From Gemmatimonadota bacterium (GTDB lineage Bacteria > JAAXHH01): DNA of 64,000 bases. The translations under genes and the position numbers were made by a program. Position 1 is the stretch's first letter; the number at the start of each line of letters is the position of its first letter. Positions 19,247 through 27,732 of this stretch are shown here, piece by piece. The notes beneath the pieces are model-generated. The model searched no databases and was not told the origin of the DNA. It worked only from the letters and a program-made list of their open reading frames with translations. The stretch is taken from contig VXRC01000047.1 in NCBI GenBank assembly GCA_009838645.1, forward strand, positions 42,420 to 106,419, given 5' to 3'.

Positions 19247-20182
19247 TCAGTTGACCGGGATCTTGAATCCTTCATGTATTCCACGATGAAGCGATTGAAG
19301 ACGGGACCATTTCCGATGCACGAGCAGGGGAAGGGCCGGCCGAAGATAGCGATACAGAAAAAGATAGGGCAGGAACGCAAACAGATACAGCAGAAGCGGC
19401 ACGTTTTTTCTCGCGAAGAGTATCCGGCTTCGTACCATATGATGCATATAGAACGGACTATTGAAACCGGCCGTTTGCGACCCCTTGTGGTGGACAACGG
19501 CCTCTGACACCAAAAGCAGCCTGTAACCGGCTTTCCGCGCCTTCAGTCCCCAGTCGAAGTCTTCGAAATAACAGAAATAGTCCTCGTCCATCAGTCCGAC
19601 CTCTTCCAGGACGGCGCGTTTTACGAGAAGCGCCGTTCCCGTAACATAGGGCATTTCGCCGCGATGATCGTACTGGCCACGGTCCTCTTCGCCATGTCCG
19701 ATCAGGAATCCCTGGGCCAGCCACGGGATGGTGCGGGTACCGGCCGAGTCGAGAACACCGTCCTTTCCGTACTGGAGAATCTTCGGCCCGGCCATGCCGG
19801 TATCGCCGGAGCGTTCGCCGGAGCGTTCGCCGGAGCGTTCCGCGGTTGCGACAAGCAACGAAAGCGCGTCGGGTTCCACGACCGTGTCGTTGTTCAACAG
19901 GAACACGTAGTCGGTGTCTGTTGATAGAGCATGGCGCATCCCCTGGTTGCTGCCGCGGACGAATCCCCTGTTTTCCGCGTTGCGGATCAGCGTCAAAGGC
20001 AGGTGTTCACGTCCCCACCGCTCGATGGCCTCGGGCGAGCCGTCGGTCGAACCATTATCCACGACCACGATCGAGAAGGAAGGGTAGTTCATTCGCGCCA
20101 GGGAATCCAGGCACTCCAGGGTATCCGCTTCCCGGTTCCAGTTGAGTATGACGATGGTGACGTGGGGTTCGGAAGGATTCAT
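19247..20182 (-). CDS. Glycosyltransferase family 2 (rhamnosyltransferase-like)
   Basis: A 311-residue GT2 enzyme. VTIVILNWNREADTLECL, VVVDNGSTDGSPE, the metal motif FLLNNDTVV and the acceptor-site FEDFDWGLKARKAGYR are all present, typical of WbbL-type rhamnosyl- or similar transferases. A C-terminal hydrophobic segment (LLYLFAFLPYLFLY) may anchor it to the membrane. An in-frame repeat encodes ERSG three times at residues 115-126, between the donor and acceptor halves. It lies 9 bases downstream of the flippase gene and 3 bases before the low-GC methyltransferase. Confidence 0.88.
   Translation of the reverse strand: MNPSEPHVTIVILNWNREADTLECLDSLARMNYPSFSIVVVDNGSTDGSPEAIERWGREHLPLTLIRNAENRGFVRGSNQGMRHALSTDTDYVFLLNNDTVVEPDALSLLVATAERSGERSGERSGDTGMAGPKILQYGKDGVLDSAGTRTIPWLAQGFLIGHGEEDRGQYDHRGEMPYVTGTALLVKRAVLEEVGLMDEDYFCYFEDFDWGLKARKAGYRLLLVSEAVVHHKGSQTAGFNSPFYMHHMVRSRILFARKNVPLLLYLFAFLPYLFLYRYLRPALPLLVHRKWSRLQSLHRGIHEGFKIPVN
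19803..19838. repeat. 12-bp in-frame tandem repeat, three copies, inside the GT2 gene
   Basis: Three exact 12-base units (TCGCCGGAGCGT on the + strand) occupy 19803-19838 and encode ERSG repeats on the minus strand. They sit in a loop just after the LNNDT motif of the glycosyltransferase, where a length change would probably be tolerated. Confidence 0.9.
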
Positions 20183-20191
20183 ATTTAAGGT

Positions 20192-21676
20192 TCATTCCGT
20201 TGATCGGAGCGGAACGCCCATCTTCCTCACCAGGCCCCGAACGTACGCCTTCTCCGGTTTCTCCAGCAGGGAAAACGCGTAGAAGAGATAGGCGGCGGCG
20301 CCCAGGATGACCAGGGCGCCGCCCAGTGTGACCAGGGCGCCGCCGACCTCGACCCGATCGAGGGTCCAACGCGCCGCGCCGAAGAAGACCGACGAAAGGA
20401 CGATGAGCATGACATACGGTTTCCAGGGGAGGAGCGCGCTTACGGGTTGCTTCAGCAGCCGGGCGTAGCGGGCCAGGTAGTAGATCCATCCGGCGGCGGT
20501 CCCGCACAGGGTGGCCAGGGCCGCGCCCCACAGGCCGAAGGCTTTGATGAACACCAGGTTGCCCGCGACGTTGACGATCAGCATGGCGGCCGCGGCCTGG
20601 ACGATGATCGCGTTCCGGTCGAGGGCCCGGGCGAGCACGTCCGGGCTGTTGAAGCGGAGCAGGAGGAGCAGGGCGTAGATGCCCAGGACCCGGTGGCCCT
20701 CGAAGTAGGCGTCCGGGAGGATGAGCCGGTACAGCACGTCGGAGAAGAGAAAGACGAAGATCCCCGCGGGGACGATGGCGATCATGCCGTACCTGGAGCA
20801 CTTGCGCCATAGGGCGGCCATGGACGGATGATCACCGTTTTCGGCGTAACCCACGTAGGTGGAAAAGAACACCGAACCGAACACGCTCATCAGGATGCCG
20901 GCAATGGGCAGTTCGATGGCCGAAACGCTGTAGATCGCGAAGCTGGAGGCGCCCAGGAAAGCGCTGATCATGATTTTGTCCAGGCTCCCGTTGATGAAGG
21001 GGATGAATCCCGCGACGCCCAGCCCGAAGGCGTAGCGGTACTGGGCCCGGGTCTCGATGCCCCGCAGCCGGAAGGACAGCAGCTTCCTGTTGTGCAGGAC
21101 GATTCCGTATAGCAGGGACTGGATCCCTTCCAGGACGACGATCAGCAGGATGAGCGGGTAGATGGCCGCGATCAGGCCCGAGAACAGCGCACCGGCGATG
21201 GCCAGGATGCGCAGGAGGTACTGAAACACGCGCAGGCCGCTGGCGGCGGCCGTGTGACCGCTTCCGACCAGGGCGTTGTGGGCGGTCATGTTGACGAAGA
21301 GGAACAGGGCGATCAGGAGATAGGCGCCGATCTCCCGGAGATAGGGACCCAGTTCCGTGTGGATGAGCACATAGGGGTCGATCACGCCTTCGAAGAGCAG
21401 GATGAGAACCAGGAAGATCAGCGAGCAACTGGCCAGGGTGTTCCCCACGTACCTGCGGGCGTCCGGGCCGTATTTGCCCGATATGAAGAAGAAGACGCTC
21501 TCGATCAGTCCGGCGGCGAACAGGTAGGCGATTCCGGCCGCCAGAATGCCGTAGCGGTAGGGCGCCAGGTATTCCGGGTCGAAGAAATGGGCGATGACGA
21601 TCGACTGGAAGACCTGCAGCACGCTCGCGATGAGCAGCGCGGCATAGAGTATGACGGCGGCGCTTCGTTTTGACAT
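20192..21676 (-). CDS. Polysaccharide/oligosaccharide flippase (MOP superfamily, Wzx-like)
   Basis: A 494-residue protein with 12-14 predicted membrane helices and no large soluble domain, the Wzx/RfbX pattern. It would flip lipid-linked oligosaccharides to the periplasm. The last third contains two nearly identical 21-bp units at 20300-20341 that encode repeated LGGALV segments within a membrane helix. It heads the glycan block on this strand, upstream of the GT2 gene. Confidence 0.85.
   Translation of the reverse strand: MSKRSAAVILYAALLIASVLQVFQSIVIAHFFDPEYLAPYRYGILAAGIAYLFAAGLIESVFFFISGKYGPDARRYVGNTLASCSLIFLVLILLFEGVIDPYVLIHTELGPYLREIGAYLLIALFLFVNMTAHNALVGSGHTAAASGLRVFQYLLRILAIAGALFSGLIAAIYPLILLIVVLEGIQSLLYGIVLHNRKLLSFRLRGIETRAQYRYAFGLGVAGFIPFINGSLDKIMISAFLGASSFAIYSVSAIELPIAGILMSVFGSVFFSTYVGYAENGDHPSMAALWRKCSRYGMIAIVPAGIFVFLFSDVLYRLILPDAYFEGHRVLGIYALLLLLRFNSPDVLARALDRNAIIVQAAAAMLIVNVAGNLVFIKAFGLWGAALATLCGTAAGWIYYLARYARLLKQPVSALLPWKPYVMLIVLSSVFFGAARWTLDRVEVGGALVTLGGALVILGAAAYLFYAFSLLEKPEKAYVRGLVRKMGVPLRSTE
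20300..20341. repeat. 21-bp in-frame tandem repeat inside the flippase gene
   Basis: Units at 20300-20320 and 20321-20341 differ at only three or so bases. Each encodes about seven residues of a glycine/alanine/leucine-rich membrane segment, so the duplication lengthens a hydrophobic stretch without breaking frame. Confidence 0.75.
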
Positions 21677-21714
21677 GGGCCCGTCAGGCGGTGGGCCTGC
21701 ACCGGCGGGTAGGC

Positions 21715-23061
21715 TCAGACCCCGTCCCTCAGCATCTCCGCGACCGCGGTAACGGCGCGGTCCGCCTCGTCGAGGGTATTGTAAATGTGGGGAGAAAGCC
21801 GGACGTTGGGTCCCATGCCCGCACCGGCGATATGGTACGTCGTATAGAGCTTGTCGAAGACCTTGCGCGGATCGAGTTCGCCCGGCTTGAAGATGACGAC
21901 GCCGGCCGAAAGCGCGGGTTCCATGGACGTTCTAAGCTCGATGCCCGGCAGGCCGGACAGCCCTTCCTTGATGGCCGTGGCCACCTGGCGCATGCGGGCC
22001 TCCACCCGGGCGGGCCCGATCTTCTCGTGGAACTCGACGCCCCGTCCCGTGGCCGTCAGCGCCGCGTCGTCCCGCTGCCCGAGGACCTCGTACTTGCGCG
22101 CGCTTTCCTCCACTTCATCCCGCCAGCCCGCGCTCACGATGGCCGGCCACACGGCGTCCTGGCTGTCCTTGCGAACGTAGAGCACGCCGACCTCTTTGGG
22201 GCCCATGAACCACTTGTGCGCGCTGCCGGAGTAGGCGTCGCAGCCCATGTCGGCGAGGTCGATCTCCAGGGCGCCGAAACTCTGGGCGCCGTCGACCAGG
22301 GAGAACACGCCGCGGGACCGCGCCGCCGCGCATAGTTCTTTGGCCGGCATGGTCAGCCCGGTGGTGTTGGAGACGTGCGTGAAGGACATGACCTTCGTCG
22401 CCGGGGTGTACGCCCGATTAAAGGCATCGATGATTTCGTCTTCGCCGCCGGGAATCACGGGGACCGACACGTAGTTGATCTTGAAGCCGAACCGCCTGGC
22501 CTTGACCTGCCACGCCTGGTTGTTCGAGGGATGGTTCAGGTCGGAAAGCATCACCTCGTCGCCCGCCCCGAGATGGTAACCGGTGCTGATGGCGTTGTTG
22601 GCCTCGCTCGTGTTCCGCACGAGCGCGATCTCGTCGGGGTGGGCGCCCAGGAGACGCGCCATCTTCCCGCGCGCGTCTTCTCTGATCTGCCGGTACTTGG
22701 TCCGATTGTGAAACGACGCGTCGTAATCCAGGTCACGGGTGTACTTGAAGACCGATTCCATCACCGGGTAGGGCGAGGGGCAGAGATTCGCGGCGTTCAT
22801 CAGCGCCAGGTTGTCCCGGAGGAGGAACTGGCTCCGGACCGCGTGCCAGTAACGCTCGCCGCCGGGATCCGTGCCGGAGGCCGCCGTCTCCAGATCCTGG
22901 GGCGCGTCAACCTTCGGTGATGCGGAGGCGGAGGTACCGTAAACCAGGGCGCCGCCCGCGGCGATCCCGCCGGCCAGCCGTTTCATGAATGATCGGCGGG
23001 ACACCTGCCACGCCGATTCCGGTATGCTCTCGATTGCGTAATCGTCCTGGATCATCCTCAA
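21715..23061 (-). CDS. Tat-exported aminotransferase class V-fold PLP enzyme
   Basis: A 448-residue PLP-dependent enzyme of the isopenicillin-N-epimerase/cysteine-desulfurase-like fold. The N-terminus has a twin-arginine motif (RRSFMKRLAGG) followed by a hydrophobic AAGGALVYG stretch and ASA, predicting folded export. The PLP lysine lies in SGSAHKWFMGPKEVGVLYV, DGAQSFGAL carries the cofactor-binding Asp, and NTSEANNAI lies in the active site. An exported PLP enzyme must be loaded in the cytosol, which fits the Tat route. The substrate is unknown; a periplasmic amino-acid epimerase or lyase is possible. Confidence 0.82.
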   Translation of the reverse strand: MRMIQDDYAIESIPESAWQVSRRSFMKRLAGGIAAGGALVYGTSASASPKVDAPQDLETAASGTDPGGERYWHAVRSQFLLRDNLALMNAANLCPSPYPVMESVFKYTRDLDYDASFHNRTKYRQIREDARGKMARLLGAHPDEIALVRNTSEANNAISTGYHLGAGDEVMLSDLNHPSNNQAWQVKARRFGFKINYVSVPVIPGGEDEIIDAFNRAYTPATKVMSFTHVSNTTGLTMPAKELCAAARSRGVFSLVDGAQSFGALEIDLADMGCDAYSGSAHKWFMGPKEVGVLYVRKDSQDAVWPAIVSAGWRDEVEESARKYEVLGQRDDAALTATGRGVEFHEKIGPARVEARMRQVATAIKEGLSGLPGIELRTSMEPALSAGVVIFKPGELDPRKVFDKLYTTYHIAGAGMGPNVRLSPHIYNTLDEADRAVTAVAEMLRDGV

Positions 23062-23088
23062 CCTCCGGAAGTGTGGTTTTGACCTGTG

Positions 23089-23955
23089 CTAGAAGTCGAT
23101 CGCGACTCCGAAATGGGCCGTAATGAGATCGGTGGTCGACTTGGTGATGTTGAGTTCGGCCGAACCCGCCCTGCGGACGATATCGCCCCGCTTCAGGTAA
23201 TCGGCTTCGGAACCGTCATGGTAGCGCATCCTGAGTTCCAGGGAAACGGACCGCAGGGAGCGGTTCCGCGGCGTCCGGTCTTCGCCGCCGCTCCATACTT
23301 CGATCAGGACTCCGCCGCCCACGCCCTTGGTAAAGGCGAAGTCATCGAGGTTCGTGGAACTGGCGATATCCTCGCCGCTGAACCGGGGGAGGTCCTCGAT
23401 CGTCGTGCTGGTGAAAAGGTAGTGGAAACCCACGACGCCTTCCACGTAGAAACGCAGCGGGGCGGGATAGGTCTGCAGACGGAGAAAGGCGTTCATCGAG
23501 AAGATGTTGTTCTCGGTAACCACACCGACGAGGACATCGGGTATCGTCAGGCTGAACTGCTCGGTGCGCCGCTCGTGGCCGTAGATCATATAGCCCAGGT
23601 CCAGGCCGACCACGGCGGGCGTCCGGGGGATCATGTAGCCCACGTATCCCGATATGCCGATACCCGGGTTCTTGACGTTTTCACCGAACTCGCCCGACGG
23701 GAAACCGCCGAGGATGCCGAATCCGGTGATGACGACGGGAGGCACGTCCACAGCCTCCTCGTCCTGCGCGTTGGCCGGGGCCGGCCGCGCCAGGCTGAAC
23801 AGGACGGCCAGGACGGCCAAGGCCGAAACATGCGCAAGGTACGTTGCGCGGCTTAATGTGCGGCTGAATATACGGCTTGATATACGGCTGGATATACGCT
23901 GCATAGAAAAAGTCCGTGTCGAAGGTTTTGGTTTACTCGCGATCGTTCGCGTCAT
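23089..23955 (-). CDS. Predicted outer-membrane beta-barrel protein
   Basis: A secreted protein of up to 288 residues. The signal peptide includes VSALAVLAVLFSLARPAPANA; the probable start is the internal Met before QRISS, since the region before it is Ser/Arg/Thr-rich. The mature part alternates polar and hydrophobic residues, has many glycines and aromatics, and ends in Phe (HFGVAIDF), the usual terminal signal of barrels inserted by BAM. The family is not recognised. Four 12-bp tandem units at 23849-23896 encode SSRI-like repeats just before the signal peptide. Confidence 0.65.
   Translation of the reverse strand: MTRTIASKPKPSTRTFSMQRISSRISSRIFSRTLSRATYLAHVSALAVLAVLFSLARPAPANAQDEEAVDVPPVVITGFGILGGFPSGEFGENVKNPGIGISGYVGYMIPRTPAVVGLDLGYMIYGHERRTEQFSLTIPDVLVGVVTENNIFSMNAFLRLQTYPAPLRFYVEGVVGFHYLFTSTTIEDLPRFSGEDIASSTNLDDFAFTKGVGGGVLIEVWSGGEDRTPRNRSLRSVSLELRMRYHDGSEADYLKRGDIVRRAGSAELNITKSTTDLITAHFGVAIDF
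23849..23896. repeat. 12-bp tandem repeat, four imperfect copies, at the barrel-protein N-terminus
   Basis: Units at 23849-23860, 23861-23872, 23873-23884 and 23885-23896 each read CGGCT or CGGCTT/CGGCTG plus AT-rich bases. On the minus strand they encode repeated Ser/Arg/Ile residues at the start of the beta-barrel protein, ahead of the signal peptide. They may instead lie in the leader if translation begins later. Confidence 0.85.
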
Positions 23956-23997
23956 GCTGATCGGCCACGGGCACGGGACGATAGAGCCCGTCGTGGT

Positions 23998-24555
23998 TCA
24001 GGACGGTTGTTCCCCGATTTCCGCGAACACGGAGGACCAGCGCAAACGGTGGCTGTCCTCGATATAGTCGGGAATGAACCCCAGTCCGAGATAGGTCCTG
24101 ACGGCCGGCACGCGGAAATCGTCCGTACCCAGAAAAGCGGCGGCGTAGCCACGCTCCCGCATGTAATGGAGCACGGCCAGGGTAACGAGGCGGCCCAGTC
24201 CCCGTCCGCGGTGAGCCGGTTTCGCGCATACCATGTGTACCTGCGCGGCGTGAACCTGCGCGGCGCTTATGCCCTCGGGCTGGACGTCATAGGCGCAGGC
24301 CGTGGCCACGGCTTCCCCGGCTTCCCCCGTCCGCATTGCGAAGAAACACCCGTCCGCCATGAACGGTTCCGTATCCGTCAACTCTTTGCGGCATTTCTCC
24401 GCCGTCCAGTCCGTCCCGATGCCCGTGTTCATGATCTCGCACCAGGCGGCTTCGTCGCCGGGCCGGTAGGTCCTCAGCGCATACCCGTCCGGCACGCTGA
24501 TTTCCGGCAGGTCTTCCAGGTCGGGGCGCATCATCCGGAGCTGTTGTTCAGGCAT
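23998..24555 (-). CDS. GNAT family N-acetyltransferase
   Basis: A 185-residue acetyltransferase. The acetyl-CoA pyrophosphate-binding loop is AHRGRGLGRLVT, followed by HYMRERGYAAAFLGTDDFRVPAVRTYLGLGF, the classical motifs A and B. The substrate cannot be inferred. It lies about 15 bases downstream of the sugar isomerase gene, on the same strand, and may be cotranscribed with it. Confidence 0.82.
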   Translation of the reverse strand: MPEQQLRMMRPDLEDLPEISVPDGYALRTYRPGDEAAWCEIMNTGIGTDWTAEKCRKELTDTEPFMADGCFFAMRTGEAGEAVATACAYDVQPEGISAAQVHAAQVHMVCAKPAHRGRGLGRLVTLAVLHYMRERGYAAAFLGTDDFRVPAVRTYLGLGFIPDYIEDSHRLRWSSVFAEIGEQPS

Positions 24556-24569
24556 GGACGCCCCGCTTC

Positions 24570-25337
24570 CTACACGTCACATCCGACGCTCCGCAGGTGC
24601 GCCACCGAGTCCGCAACGCGCCGGCAGGTCTCCTCTTCGTTGAGCGATTCCCCTTCCACGCCCTCGATCTCCATGGTGAACGGTCCGTGGAACCCGTGGG
24701 CGTTCAACCGGTCGAATACCGTCTTGAAATCGACGATGCCCTCGCCGAAAGTGGGAAAGCACCAGGTCTTGTATTGGCCGTCGGTATCCTTGAGATGCAT
24801 GCTGCCGATGTAGTCGATGACCTTTTCCATTTCGTCGACGTGGTCCACCTCCCGGTTGTAGTAGTGGATGTTGGCCGTGTCGTAGTTCACGCGGACGTTG
24901 GGATGGTCGACGCCGCGCATGGTCTCCATGGCGACGGCCGCGTTGGTGATCAGGTCGGGATGGGTTTCCATGCCGATGGTGATCCCGTATCCGGCGGCCT
25001 TTGCGCCACAACGGTGCAATCGCTCGTAGACCACGCGCTTCTCCAGGTCCCCGGCCTGTACGCTTACGAAAAGCACGCCAGCGCCCAGGGCCGCGGCGGC
25101 GTCCAGGTGCGGGGTCAGCCGCGCGTCCACGTCGTCGTACTGGATCTCCACCGGGCACTGCAGGCTGCTGGCCGAAAGGCCGTGATCTGCGAGCCTGGAC
25201 TTGACCCCGGCGACCTGGTCCGGCGCGGGTGCGTCGATTTCCACGTGATGAACGCCGATCGCGGGCAGATGGGCATAGGCGGATTCGCTGTACTTACCGT
25301 AGCTTGCCGTTCGGCACGCAAGCAGGTTGGCGGGCAT
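24570..25337 (-). CDS. Sugar phosphate isomerase/epimerase (xylose-isomerase-like TIM barrel)
   Basis: A 255-residue member of the AP-endonuclease-2 fold family. Metal-ligand motifs are visible: GMETHPDLI (Glu), NYDTANIHYY (Asp), SMHLKDTDG (His and Asp), and TMEIEGVEGES (Glu). Such proteins isomerise or epimerise keto-sugars or inositol derivatives. Its start is preceded by GGATCCAT without a clear ribosome-binding site. The 360-base upstream region is comparatively AT-rich. Confidence 0.85.
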   Translation of the reverse strand: MPANLLACRTASYGKYSESAYAHLPAIGVHHVEIDAPAPDQVAGVKSRLADHGLSASSLQCPVEIQYDDVDARLTPHLDAAAALGAGVLFVSVQAGDLEKRVVYERLHRCGAKAAGYGITIGMETHPDLITNAAVAMETMRGVDHPNVRVNYDTANIHYYNREVDHVDEMEKVIDYIGSMHLKDTDGQYKTWCFPTFGEGIVDFKTVFDRLNAHGFHGPFTMEIEGVEGESLNEEETCRRVADSVAHLRSVGCDV

Positions 25338-25702
25338 ATGGATCCTTCTTTCGGATTGATCCTTACTAATGGGAAACGGAGCGGACAGATACCGGAATGA
25401 ATACTGTTCGAAATATAACGGAAGTAAAAAGGAGGGTCAAGGTGTCGTAGCGTGAGGTACAACGCAATCGTCGGCGTCATGGATAATGACGTCGCGGCAG
25501 GCACGTAAAACGAACAGACTGTCGTAATGCTTGCAGGAGACAGCGTACATGCCGAATTCTCAGGGGCAGACGCTCTGTAAAGTTCGTGTTGGCCGGCAGC
25601 AGGCGGACAGAATTGTAGCCTCGCAAGCGATTAATGGTTGTTTTGTGCTACATATCAACATCGAGACCGTGAATGGTTCCTGTCCATAGAGATCTGGATT
25701 TA
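25338..25702. other. 365-base intergenic region, lower GC, one short ORF with ribosome-binding site
   Basis: Between the sugar isomerase and hicA. The base composition is more AT-rich than the surroundings and includes stretches such as TTAATGGTTG and ACATATCAACATC. The only coding possibility I see is the 46-codon frame at 25549-25689, listed separately. No tRNA, transposase remnant or clear inverted repeat was found. Confidence 0.5.
25549..25689 (+). CDS. Possible 46-residue small protein
   Basis: ATG at 25549, stop TAG at 25687-25689, with AGGAG at 25535-25539, 9 bases upstream. The product begins MPNSQGQTLCKVRVGRQQ and holds three cysteines. It is not recognised. It lies 13 bases before the hicA start on the same strand, so it could be a leader or a third member of the toxin-antitoxin operon, or simply chance. 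Support is limited to the ribosome-binding site and position. Confidence 0.25.
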   Translation: MPNSQGQTLCKVRVGRQQADRIVASQAINGCFVLHINIETVNGSCP

Positions 25703-25834
25703 ATGAAAGTTCGGGAGTTTATGAGACGACTGCGTGCGGACGGATGGATCGAGGTCCGTCGTCGCGGGAGTCATCGAGTAATGCGGCACCCTACAAAACG
25801 AGGCATTGTCGTAGTTGAAGATGGCTCGGACTGA
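25703..25834 (+). CDS. hicA: Truncated HicA-type toxin (mRNA interferase)
   Basis: A 43-residue product that matches the first two thirds of HicA: KVREFMRRLRADGWIEVRR, then RGSHRVMRHPTKRGIVVV. The catalytic His of the dsRBD-like fold is present in RGSH. The usual C-terminal part (a basic stretch followed by GTL-x-SIL-x-QAGL) is missing because a TGA follows VEDGSD. The gene overlaps hicB by 14 bases (ATG at 25821). The loss could mean an inactive relic or an unusually short toxin. I saw no continuation in another frame, since hicB occupies it. Confidence 0.7.
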   Translation: MKVREFMRRLRADGWIEVRRRGSHRVMRHPTKRGIVVVEDGSD

Positions 25835-26042
25835 GTACCTGATCATTGTAGAGAAATTCGGCACCGGAGCGTACAGCGCCTACGTACCTGAGCTTCCGGG
25901 CATAGGGGTTGCCGGGAAGACCGAAGATGAGGTTCATGAACTGGTGGCCGACGCGATCAGGCTGTATCTCGAAGAGCATCATCGGGATGGTGACCGGGCA
26001 ACAGATCCCGTTGTGGTGAATCACTATACCGTTACGATTTGA
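25821..26042 (+). CDS. hicB: HicB family antitoxin (short, without C-terminal DNA-binding domain)
   Basis: A 73-residue partial-RNase-H-fold antitoxin. YLIIVEKFGTGAYSAYVPELPGIGVAGKTEDEV is the diagnostic HicB core, followed by an amphipathic helix. There is no helix-turn-helix or ribbon-helix-helix tail, as in the short HicB class. I chose ATG 25821; a TTG two codons upstream also opens the frame. It follows the truncated hicA with a 14-base overlap. Confidence 0.82.
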   Translation: MARTEYLIIVEKFGTGAYSAYVPELPGIGVAGKTEDEVHELVADAIRLYLEEHHRDGDRATDPVVVNHYTVTI

Positions 26043-26232
26043 CCCTAGACGCCTGGTGCACGCCGAGTTTGAACTGAATCAGTACGATTCCACGTCCCTG
26101 GGCGGACCCGCACCCCGCGGACTCAAGAGCGTCCCTGTGCAACTTGCGAACGACCCACGGCACGGGGTTTTCAAGCACTTACCCTATAACCTGAGCTTTT
26201 TGTTTATCGGCGGTTAATGACGCCCTAAGCGG

Positions 26233-27732
26233 TCAGAAGCCCCGCAGGCCTGCAACCCACTTCATCAGCCCCTCCGCGGGCAGGTCAGGTTTCAGGATGG
26301 GCGTCCGTACGCCCCGGGTCCGCAGCAGGACCTCGGCGGCCTGGTAACCGCTGCGCACGGCGCTTTCCATGGTCGCCGGCCAGCCGGTCTGCACCCAGTC
26401 TCCGGCGATGGAGAAATTGGGAAATGGGCTGGATGGACCGGGGCGCAGCGCGTCGCAGCCGGGCCTGGGTGCGAACGTGGCCCGGCCCTCCTTGACGACG
26501 ATGGCCTTGAGCAGTTTGGCCCGGCGCACGGCGGGCAGGAGGGATTCGAGATCTTCCATGGCCTGATCGATGATGACCTGCCGGGGTGTTTTCATCCAGT
26601 CGTCGGATGCGCTGACCACTAGGCCGAGATAGGCGCCGCCGTTATCCGCGGAGAAGGCACCGGCGTGCCGGCTGGACTGGTTGAATATCCACTGTATCCT
26701 CCGGCCGATCACCGCGGCGTAGCCCATTTCCGTCACGGGCCGGTCGAACCAGACGTGCACGGCCGTGATGGGCGAGACAGACAGCCCGTCCAGTATCGCG
26801 AAGTAGGGATCCGAGGCATGGCCCTGTGGCAGCAGCTTGCGCAGGACGTCGAATGGCAGGGCCGAAAGGTAGGCCCCGGCTTCGACGGACGAACCGTCCT
26901 GCAGCGAGATGGAAGCCACCTTGCCGCCGTGTACGGAAATGCCGGTGACGCCCCGGTTGAACACGACGCGGCCGCCCCGCTGCTCGATGTAGTCTATGCA
27001 AGGCGCGTAAAGATCTCCCAGCGGAACGGCGGGCAGTCCCACCTCGTATCCGCTGCGATTGAGCAGCATGGCCCGGACGGCCGTACCAATTCCGTAGTCG
27101 GCATCGATGTCGACCAGTTCATCGTTGAGCGCGCTGATCAGGAAGGGTTTCCAAAAAGCCTCGACGGCGCGATCCGTTGCCCCGTGGGCCTCGAGCCAGG
27201 CGGCCATGGAATCCGGTGAAGGCTCGGTACCGCGTGACGTTGCCGAAGCGGGCGCTGCCGAAACGGACGCCGCTGCCGAGGCGGTCGCCTCTGATGGTTC
27301 GCCGCTCCTTCGTAGTCTGGCAACGTGGCGTATCATGCCGGCCACGGTTCGGACGATCGACAGCTTGTCCCGGATGCCCATGGTTTTCAGCCGCAGGAAC
27401 GATGGAAACAGGTGAAGGGGCGGGGGAAGCGCCGAGGGCCGGATGACCGAGACCCGGCTGGACTCGTCGATGAACGGGATGTCCTCGTGGAATTCGATAT
27501 GTTTCGCGACACCGAGGCGCGCGTAGAAGTCGAGCAGGTTGACGCAGCATCCCAGGAGCACGTGCTGGCAGTTGTCTACCCGTTCGCCGCTCGACGGATG
27601 TATGAAGGAGGTGGCGCGGCCTCCGAGGATCGGACGTCTCTCGTACAACTCGACCTGGAAGCCGGCATCGGCCAGTGCGACCGCGCCGGCCAGTCCGGCC
27701 AGCCCTCCTCCGATGACGATGACCTGGCTCAT
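26233..27732 (-). CDS. hpnE: Hydroxysqualene dehydroxylase (HpnE), FAD-dependent
   Basis: Converts hydroxysqualene to squalene, the third step of the HpnCDE route to hopanoids. The N-terminal dinucleotide-binding motif VIVIGGGLAGLAGAVALADAG is followed by ERRPILGGRATSF; GDWVQTGWPATMESAVRSG near the C-terminus binds FAD, as in carotenoid-desaturase relatives. The start at MSQVIV (27732) overlaps the hpnD stop by 4 bases. A low-complexity Ala/Ser/Pro insert (about residues 143-172) interrupts an otherwise conserved region. Product length is about 499 residues, somewhat longer than usual because of that insert. Confidence 0.9.
   Translation of the reverse strand: MSQVIVIGGGLAGLAGAVALADAGFQVELYERRPILGGRATSFIHPSSGERVDNCQHVLLGCCVNLLDFYARLGVAKHIEFHEDIPFIDESSRVSVIRPSALPPPLHLFPSFLRLKTMGIRDKLSIVRTVAGMIRHVARLRRSGEPSEATASAAASVSAAPASATSRGTEPSPDSMAAWLEAHGATDRAVEAFWKPFLISALNDELVDIDADYGIGTAVRAMLLNRSGYEVGLPAVPLGDLYAPCIDYIEQRGGRVVFNRGVTGISVHGGKVASISLQDGSSVEAGAYLSALPFDVLRKLLPQGHASDPYFAILDGLSVSPITAVHVWFDRPVTEMGYAAVIGRRIQWIFNQSSRHAGAFSADNGGAYLGLVVSASDDWMKTPRQVIIDQAMEDLESLLPAVRRAKLLKAIVVKEGRATFAPRPGCDALRPGPSSPFPNFSIAGDWVQTGWPATMESAVRSGYQAAEVLLRTRGVRTPILKPDLPAEGLMKWVAGLRGF

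Noticed and set aside
26056..26217. A 53-codon GTG-started ORF after hicB.
   Set aside because: No ribosome-binding site and no recognisable family; could be chance in a 190-base gap.
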